NCBI GenBank assembly: GCA_029216955.1
Contig: JANAVB010003400.1
Coordinates: 15,289,731-15,353,730 of the forward strand
Direction: 5' to 3'
Length of the DNA stretch: 64,000 nucleotides
Origin: Iris pallida
Lineage: Eukaryota; Streptophyta; Magnoliopsida; Asparagales; Iridaceae
This document shows, piece after piece, positions 57,254 to 64,000 of the stretch. The notes beneath the pieces were generated by a model. It worked only from the letters and a program-made list of their open reading frames with translations, made no database searches and was not told the DNA's origin. Each line of letters opens with the position of its first letter. The stretch's first letter is position 1. A program made the translations under genes and the position numbers.

Positions 57254-59744
57254 CATGTATAAAAAAATAAAAAAAATAAAAATGTATATATAAGTTGTTT
57301 CCTAATATGGGACTATCCGTGCTAACAAACTTAACCGACTAACAAATTACCTAACCAACATCCCTTGGGCAACCCGTTTCCCTCTTTTCTTGGGCACGCC
57401 CCCACTCCCTTTATTTCTATTATGTTCCTCAAAAATAAAACATGAACCCTATATATACATAAATATATATAATATTTTAATTAAACCCTGACCCTAATCC
57501 TAACCCTAACTAACTTTCTTCTTTCCTATTATTTCTTGACTGACACCTATTATTTCTCTTTTAAATTTTCGAATCCCAAGAGTAGTCCCTCCCTTTCCAT
57601 CATCATCCCCTCAATAAAAAAATTATTCCTATCCATCTACAACATCAAACTCTTCCATCTTTCCATCCCTACAATACGTCCTTCAGAATCTTTTCGAAAA
57701 AACTACCATTAACACCACCTTCATCACCATCAACACCATCATCTTCATCTTTCTAAAATCAATAAGTGAACAGCAAGAGCAAGCAAAGAGGAGCACGAAT
57801 TGGGCAAATCAAGAACTTGCTTCCAACCACTTTATTGGTGTTTATGGTTAAGAGATCAAAACCCTTTTGATCTTTCAATAGTTCTAAGAACATGTAGGTC
57901 CAGCAAATAGAATTCTACCAATAGAGACATACAAATAGATTATAGAAGATCATAAGTAATGGTTAATATATCCAAAACATGTGTTCATTATATCCAAAAT
58001 AGTCCAAATTCGTCATAGTATTCAACATCGTTTTTAGCAACCATAGCAACTTAGGAAGGCCATAACTTCCAACTCAGAACTCTGAATAATTCTCTTTTTT
58101 TTTAACAGAACCATCTCGAAGTTAGATTTCTAGATATTAAATTAATAAGCCAAATTCGATCTAGAACTTTATGTTAAATTATTTGAGCATCAAGTATCCG
58201 AAAAATGAATGTGTTTCGGTATTTTTTACGATTTCGGAAGCTTGCGGACCCAAAAATGTGATCCATTTGAAGTTTAAAAAGGTAAATGCAAAGGCCTATG
58301 ACATAATTTAACCAAATTTAGTAAATAAGTATAATAAGTGCAGTATTGGTTACAAGAAAAGGGCAGAGTATACGACATAGGTTTTACGAGTATTCATAAA
58401 AACATGGATACGGTTATAGTTATATCACCAATAGACTAAGGATCTAACGTAGATATAGATTATTATGAAAATTTTCGAGTGATAGAATATTAATTGGTTC
58501 ATTCACATATTGACATTGCCAGTTCATAAATAGGTTATCGGAACTTGGATGTGAGACCATCTTTAAATATACAGCTTGCGGAGCCAGGCAAGAATACATT
58601 GCCATCAATTACTATTTTTTCGTGCTTATATTTACTTACCCATATTCCATTATTTTGATTAGTTATTTTTATGTCCATAATCTATTTATTAATAGTATAT
58701 CTATTATGTCCTGTTGACACCGACTTTGACACGAGATTTCATGTATAGTAGCTTAAAGTTCTGTTAAATACTTGTTACAGTTAGGATTCCCGTTTGTATC
58801 TCTTGTCTTGTGGATAGTTGGTACTCATGTGATTATATTTGACATAGACCCAATTTTTTTAGTTGCATTGGGTGGGGAGAAAATCACTAGACGCTTGGGA
58901 TATGTTTGTGTTTGTATCGCTAGTGCCTCGAGACGAGCGCTACCCGTACTCGAGATGAGCACTACCCGGTGAACTTTGCTAGTGACTCGGATGAGCGATA
59001 CCCATGTACTTGAGTCGTGTCAGCCCAAACATGCTAGAGTTTCCCTCGATTGCATGTACACGTAGACTGGCTAATAGTAGCACACTTATATTTTATGTTC
59101 ACATTTTATGCATGATTATACTGTTAGCAAGGCATATTATTATGTATCTTGCTATGTCCCTTCTAAGGACCTGGTGATCTCTCAATGTTATTGTTAGGGC
59201 AGAATTCGGTTAAATCGGTTTAAACCGAACCGAATTTTCCTAAACCGACTAAACCGAATTCAATTTTATGTTGAACCGAAACCGAACCGATTATAAGAGC
59301 AACCGATTTAAACCGAACCGAATTAATAATATCGGTTTAATCGGTTTATTCGGTTGGTCCCTTTTTAAGTGGGCCGACCATTTGGGCCCTATTTGCCAAT
59401 GGGCCTGGAATGAATAATTGTGCTTATACTTAAAAAAAACACACACACAGACACAGATGAATAATTTAACAGATAAAAATTCACAGATAAAATAAACCAT
59501 ACACAGATGGCCCAATATGCAGAATTAATATGCAGAGAACAATATACATGGGCCATATGGCCAGTAGCTTGATTAATCTTAGGAGTCAAAGAGCTCCTAA
59601 ATATGCAGAGAACATTGTTATTATACAGGCCCAACATCACAAATAATGGCCCAATGGCTTGATGAAGTCACAGAACAATATGCAGAGAACAATAAATAAT
59701 TACAACAATAGTTACAAGAATCCAGAGCAGTAATGTAGGAAACT

Positions 59745-60786
59745 CAAAGTCTTCTATCAGAGATATTCATTGATATTAATTACAATAATAGTTACAAGAA
59801 TCCAGAGCATTGAAGATATTCAGAATCCAGAGCATTGAAGATATTCATTGATATTCACCAAGCCACACAAAAGGAAACTCTAATAGAAGACTTTGAGTTT
59901 CCTGTCACCAAGCCACAGAAAAGGAAACTCTAATAGAAGACTTCCTCAGTTTCCTGTCACTGAGCCACAGAAATAATAGAAAGAAATGTAAGATGAAGTC
60001 ACAGATAATTAAAATTATGAGCAACAAGTATTGGAGAGATAAAGTCTCTAATGAAGATTTAGAGAAAATATGGCATTATACCTCTTTAGAACTTGAAGCC
60101 ATAATAACAACCAAGAACTTATCTTGTCTACACCAGGAGATGACCCAAATCCTGCATAATGGAACAAGAGAGTATTTTTTGAAGTTAAGGCTCAGATTGG
60201 CAAGTTGTGCATCAATAGATGCAATGTAGTATCTGTCCATTACTCACTATTGCCATCTCATCATTGCCCTCTCTTCAAAGTCTTCTATCGGAGATATTCA
60301 TTGATATTAATTACAACAATAGTTACAAGAATCCAGAGCATTGAAGATATTCATTGATATTCACCAAGCCACACAAAAGGAAACTCTAATAGAAGACTTT
60401 GAGTTTCCTGTCACCAAGCCACAGAAAAGGAAACTCTAATAGAAGACTTACTCAGTTTCCTGTCACCAAGCCACAGAAATAATAGAAAGAAATGTAAGAT
60501 GAAGTCACAGATAATTAAAATTATGAGCAACAAGTATTGGAGAGATCAAGTCTCTAATGAAGATTTAGAGAAAATATGGCATTATACCTCTTTAGAACTT
60601 GAAGCCATAATAACAACCAAGAACTTATCTTGTCTACACCAGGAGATGACCCAAATCCTGCATGATGGAACAAGAGAGTATTTTTTGAAGTTTTTGAAGG
60701 CTCAGTTTGGCAAGTTGTGCATCAATAGATGCAATGTAGTATCTGTCCATTACTCACTATTGCCATCTCATCATTGCCCTCTCTTC
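59745..60786 (+). repeat. 531-bp tandem duplication
   Basis: Unit 1 at 59745-60275 and unit 2 at 60276-60786 match nearly throughout. Unit 1 has an extra 25-bp block near 59816, and unit 2 has a short insertion near 60690. Each unit holds the same 61-codon frame start, MKSQIIKIMSNKYWRD (59993 and 60499), 506 bases apart. Confidence 0.93.
59993..60229 (+). pseudogene. Unknown ORF, copy 1
   Basis: 78 codons: MKSQIIKIMSNKYWRD, then LEKIWHYTSLELEAIITTKN and HQEMTQILHNGTREYFLK. It is not recognised. The paired copy at 60499-60828 differs at a few residues and then runs into different sequence, so the shared 60-codon part may be a remnant of a captured exon or of a transposase-like protein. No motif supports a function. 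Confidence 0.3.
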
Positions 60787-60828
60787 ATATTTGTTAGCAA
60801 CTTATCACATAAAATAAGTGCAGTATAG
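60499..60828 (+). pseudogene. Unknown ORF, copy 2
   Basis: 109 codons, the first 60 nearly identical to the copy at 59993 (Q for K after WRD; H-D-G for H-N-G). A nine-base insertion after FLK changes the frame relative to copy 1, giving a different C-terminus. Not recognised. Being inside a tandem duplication, its conservation reflects recent copying rather than selection. Confidence 0.3.
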
Positions 60829-60857
60829 AGAAAGTATAATTCACACAAAAATTACCA

Positions 60858-61185
60858 ACATCTCACAGAATCCAGAATCCAGAATCCAGAGCAGTGCATA
60901 ATCCAGAATCCAGAATCCAGAATCCAAAAATTACCAACATCTCACAGAATCCAGAATCCAGAATCCATAATCCAGAGCAATTGCAGAACCCAGATACCAG
61001 TGCAATATCCAGATTGCATAATCCAAAATCAAAACAGTGCAGTGCAGTGCAATATCCAGATTGCATAATCCAGAATCCAGAATCAAAACAGTGCAGTGCA
61101 ATATCCAGATTGCATAATCCAGTGCAATATCCAGATTGCATAATCCAGTGCAGTATAGAATAATAGAGTACAATATCCAGATTGC
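60858..61185. repeat. Minisatellite-like CAGAATC / CCAGATTGCATAAT tract
   Basis: Runs of CCAGAATCCAGAATCC, then alternating AATATCCAGATTGCATAATC and CAGTGCAGTGCA blocks. Open frames across it on both strands are artefacts of the repeat. Confidence 0.9.
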
Positions 61186-61764
61186 ATAAGCCAGAATAAT
61201 AGAGTGCTTAACAGTTACAAACTTATAGTCCATAAATATATTACAAATCTAAAGCAAATCAAGCTCAATAGATTCATTCGACATCTAGAAAAAAACACAT
61301 AAATATATTACAAATCTAAAGCAAATCAAGAAATAAAACAAACGATAAGAATACGCACATTGCATGAGTATGACGTTGATGCCATGAACTTCGACTAATT
61401 TGATGCAATAAATGACCTATTAATTAGTAAATATCATATAAGCTATAGTTTTTTTTAAAACAAATAAGAAATGTTAGTTTTACTTGTTCTTAAATCTTAA
61501 TAATAACTTATCTGTTCTTATCAGTTTTTACTGTTCTTATCAATTAGGAATATTCAAAACTCTCCAATCACTATGAAAAAAAATCAATCATGTTCTAAAA
61601 AAAATCAATCACGTTCTTGTAAACAAGTAAGAAAAACTAATCCAATCACTATACTCAAGAATCATGTTCTATTAGCATGCAAAAATCATTCAATCAACAA
61701 GAATGTTCAGATTTTAAGGCTTTTTTAGCCTATAAGCAAGCTGGCTATTGCACGCTGCGACGTT

Positions 61765-61870
61765 TGTGCAAATCACTATAAGCAATAATTTGCCCTGCAA
61801 AGTACAAACTGAAATATGGAATTTGCCCTGCAAAGCACTATAAGCAATAATTTGCCCTGCACTATATTCA
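61765..61870. repeat. Short repeat around AATTTGCCCTGCA
   Basis: Three copies of AATTTGCCCTGCA, two of them preceded by CACTATAAGCAAT. Confidence 0.85.
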
Positions 61871-62364
61871 TTCCAGATCACAGAGAGAGAGAGATGATTC
61901 TTACAACGATTCAAGCCAAGATAAATCCAAGCGAATAGGCTCAAAGGCAAAGCCCAGATTTAAACCAAGAATCCAAGCCCTTAAGACCTGCAGAATTCAC
62001 AGAATCACAGTTACAAAATATGAAATATGGAATTTGCAACTTGCAAAAAATATGACAGATATAAATAACTTAGTTACATTCCTATGTGGCAACAATTTTT
62101 TTTCAAACTCACAATGGGTTGGAGATGCTCTAATACATAACTTAGTTACATTCACCTCTGCATGTACATGATTGCTAATAACATGTGATACTATGCTAAG
62201 TTGCTAACTGCAGTTTAATCTTCGTGCCAAAGTAAGTGTAAAGGAAAGGAAAAAAGGCATGCATGCGACATTAGTTAGAAAGGAACCAAAGGAACCAACC
62301 AGCACTATGATTGATCTATATCGAACTTAGTATATTAATTCTTATTAATTTCATCTTCTCTGAT

Positions 62365-62430
62365 CTAGGGTTTCAGATCCAGATCCAGAACCCTAAGTTT
62401 CAGATCCAGATCCAGAACCCTAAGTTTCAG
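62365..62430. repeat. Short tandem repeat CAGATCCAGATCCAGAACCCTAAGTTT
   Basis: Two copies of a 28-bp unit, followed by further single copies of CAGATCTAGGGTT to 62660. Confidence 0.85.
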
Positions 62431-62589
62431 ATCTAGGGTTAAAAGAAAAAAAATACTTACAGAAATTAAAAGAAAAGAAAAAATAGTTGGAAGAGATAGA
62501 TAAAGTTCAGATCTAGGGTTGAGATCTACGGGAAAAAAAATTAGAAGGAAAAAAATTAAAATTACTTACAAAAATAGTTGGAAGAGATG

Positions 62590-62900
62590 GCTACAGTTCA
62601 GATCTGGCAGAAAACCCCCAACTCTTGAGCCACTGTTCAGATCTAGGGTTGAGAATCTTGAGATCTAGGGTTTTTCTAGATGGAGTGAGGCGGAGAGTCG
62701 GAGATGGGAGAAGGTGAGAGGCGAAGCCAGCCGGGAAGGGGACCGGAGCGAGGAAAGAGAGTGAACGTCCAGCCACTGCTCGCCTCTCTCAGTCTCTTGA
62801 GGAGGACCGGGTCACCGAAGGCTAAGGGAATTAGGGAAATGAAATATGAGAGGAGAGAGAGAGAAAATGAGATTATATACCATACACTAGGGTTGAGGGT
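62590..62900 (-). other. Promoter/leader-like stretch inside the hAT-like element
   Basis: On the minus strand there is a TATA-like GGTATATAATC near 62870-62880, a long CT-rich leader (CTCTCTCTCTCCTCTC), then a 61-codon frame from 62776 (MAGRSLSFLAPVPFPAGF) and AACCCTAGATC telo-box-like words. The base composition is richer in G+C than its neighbours. It resembles the 5' end of a host gene, so it may be a captured gene fragment. No downstream exon is identified. Confidence 0.35.
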
Positions 62901-63102
62901 ATATATGTAATTTCATATATTCTTATTCGGTTTCGGTTTTAAACCGAAACCCGAACCCAAAAACCTAACCCAAACCCGAAACCCGAATTAATGGGTTTCC
63001 TGAACCAAAACCGACCCGAATTGAATTTAAACCGAACCGAATTGCTTGTTCGGTTCGGTTCGGTTCGGTTTTCGGTTTGAAACCTAATAATGCTCACCCC
63101 TA

Positions 63103-64000
63103 TGTAAGTATATAAATTTTAAAAGAAAAACATAACTAACCTCTCCCCCTTCACTTCCTAAAACCATACACCCTTTTTTCTGTCTAAATCAATCCTAAAG
63201 TCTGCCCAAAAAATAGTACCATTTTTTAACAGCTGTAATGACTTTGAAAGGAGATATCTTCTAGCTCTAGACTTCAATTGATTCCCATTGTTTTGTTCAA
63301 ATCATTTTGAGTTAAGCTTTCATAATATATATTTTAATATGTTTTTGAGCCATGAATTTCTACAAGATTTTTAGTGTATTAGGTGTCCGTAAATTAAACA
63401 TGTTTTGGTATTTTTGAGATTTTGAGAGAAAAAACGAAACACATGATCCGTTTAGTTTTTCAAAAAGATGATACGAAGACCTATAATAAAGTTTAATATC
63501 AAAAATAATTTAATTTATTTATTATATTAAGTATTACCTACAAGTAGAAAGTGACTAACAAATATATGTATAACTACCTGGAAACCCAATTGAAATTTAT
63601 TTATAATGTTTTAAATTCAATAATAAACTTTGTTTGGATCTTGGATTCCCTAGATTTTGGGTTAATAGCAGAATGCTTGGATACTTAATCAGATGTCCAA
63701 TTACATTCGAAGGATAAGGCAAGTACATGTTTAATGCTTTTATGTGCATTTACTTTACACCATTTATAATTTATCTATTCATGTTTACCTTTTATGTGTC
63801 ACACTCATTTTTCTAATTAAGGGTATTCTAGCCATTATGTGCTAATTTGATTTTTATTTTTTTATTTTTTATTAATTAAATTGATTGTTGTGTAGTTTGG
63901 ATTGGTGTTTTGGTAGGACCAAGATGGTATAACCTTAGTCAACCTTGATTAGAAGCCTAATAATGTAATTAGATTTATTATTGACTTTTTAGATTTAATT
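63103..64000 (+). repeat. LTR H of the 3-kb family, partial
   Basis: Matches the middle of D in order: a block near 63240-63420 corresponds to 58080-58260 (ATTTCTACAAGATTTTTAG-like, TTTTGGTATTTTTGAGATTTT, CACATGATCCGTTTAG), and GGCAAGTACATG near 63717 corresponds to GGCAAGAATACA in D. It begins within the family rather than at its start and runs off the right edge. No gene seen. Confidence 0.55.

Larger units (their letters stand above)
59195..63102. mobile_element. Putative non-autonomous hAT-like element with CGGTT/AACCG-rich ends
   Basis: The left end TAGGGCAGAATTCGGTT and the reverse complement of the right end, TAGGGGTGAGCATTATTAGG, form a weak inverted repeat. Both ends (59205-59345, 62925-63085) are packed with AACCGAACCG/CGGTTCGGTT in both directions. 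Such subterminal clusters and a TAGGGGTGAGCA-type end are common in plant hAT-like elements. No transposase is recognisable. The inside has a 531-bp tandem duplication, minisatellite-like tracts and a promoter-like stretch. No 8-bp TSD is visible and the two flanks do not belong together, so ends and class are tentative. Confidence 0.55.

Noticed and set aside
57484..57512. CCCTGACCCTAATCCTAACCCTAAC, an apparent interstitial telomere repeat (also 54909-54926 reversed)
   Set aside because: Only a few degenerate units, and they occur at corresponding places in LTR copies D and F, so they belong to the LTR family and not to telomeric DNA.
60858..61233. Three frames of about 90-100 codons on both strands
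   Set aside because: They translate the CAGAATCCAG/ATTGCATAAT minisatellite-like tract; repetitive peptides on both strands.

Overview
This window looks like repeat-dense nuclear DNA of a seed plant. I see no host gene, rRNA, tRNA, operon or CRISPR. Almost everything is transposable-element sequence inserted into older element sequence, and the order of insertion can be read from target-site duplications (TSDs) and from proteins that resume on the far side of an insert. The plant call rests on Ty3/gypsy Tat-lineage pol with a second RNase H, a plant L1-type LINE carrying an RNase H domain, a CACTA end, an LTR element primed by initiator-Met tRNA, and an antisense gene resembling the plant mobile domain. 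The species cannot be told.

Oldest layer: a minus-strand Tat element, called E1 here. Its pieces are 1920-2429 (integrase), 9744-12202 (integrase zinc domain, two RNases H, RT), 30505-33006 (linker, protease, end of gag), 52056-52330 and 52606-52870 (gag). Into E1 went four large insertions. A 7.3 kb non-coding LARD-like element sits at 2430-9743 (TSD TTATG). A minus-strand gag-only Tat relative, E2, spans 12203-30504. A solo LTR, C, spans 33007-52055. A reverse solo LTR, F, sits at 52871-55637 (TSD GCGAG). A CACTA remnant lies at 52334-52585.

E2 was itself hit by solo LTR A (12333-15315), solo LTR B (17613-21017, TSD AAATC) and a LINE (22702-28827, TSD of about 11 bp). Solo LTR C contains the largest element, E3 (33599-48936, plus strand, 15.3 kb). 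E3 has 748 and 723 bp LTRs, PBS, gag, protease, RT with a deletion, two RNases H, integrase and PPT. Between pol and the 3' LTR it also carries a separate antisense gene with its own TATA box, candidate introns, a plant-mobile-domain-like body, a basic nuclear-localisation-like stretch and a coiled-coil tail.

The left edge (1-1499) is a tandem of two Tat LTR-plus-leader units. The right edge (56240-64000) has another LTR-family copy with long (AT)n tracts and a perfect 51-bp inverted repeat. It then has a 3.9 kb DNA-transposon-like element with CGGTT/AACCG-rich ends and the start of one more LTR copy.

The most interesting part is E3. A short motif (consensus TATGCGCCCAA) occurs about forty times by eye, in both orientations, almost only in its LTRs, leader and the antisense gene's upstream part. 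The same element encodes a putative nuclear protein from its own antisense promoter. This arrangement is reminiscent of anti-silencing systems of plant DNA transposons, but the functional link is inference.
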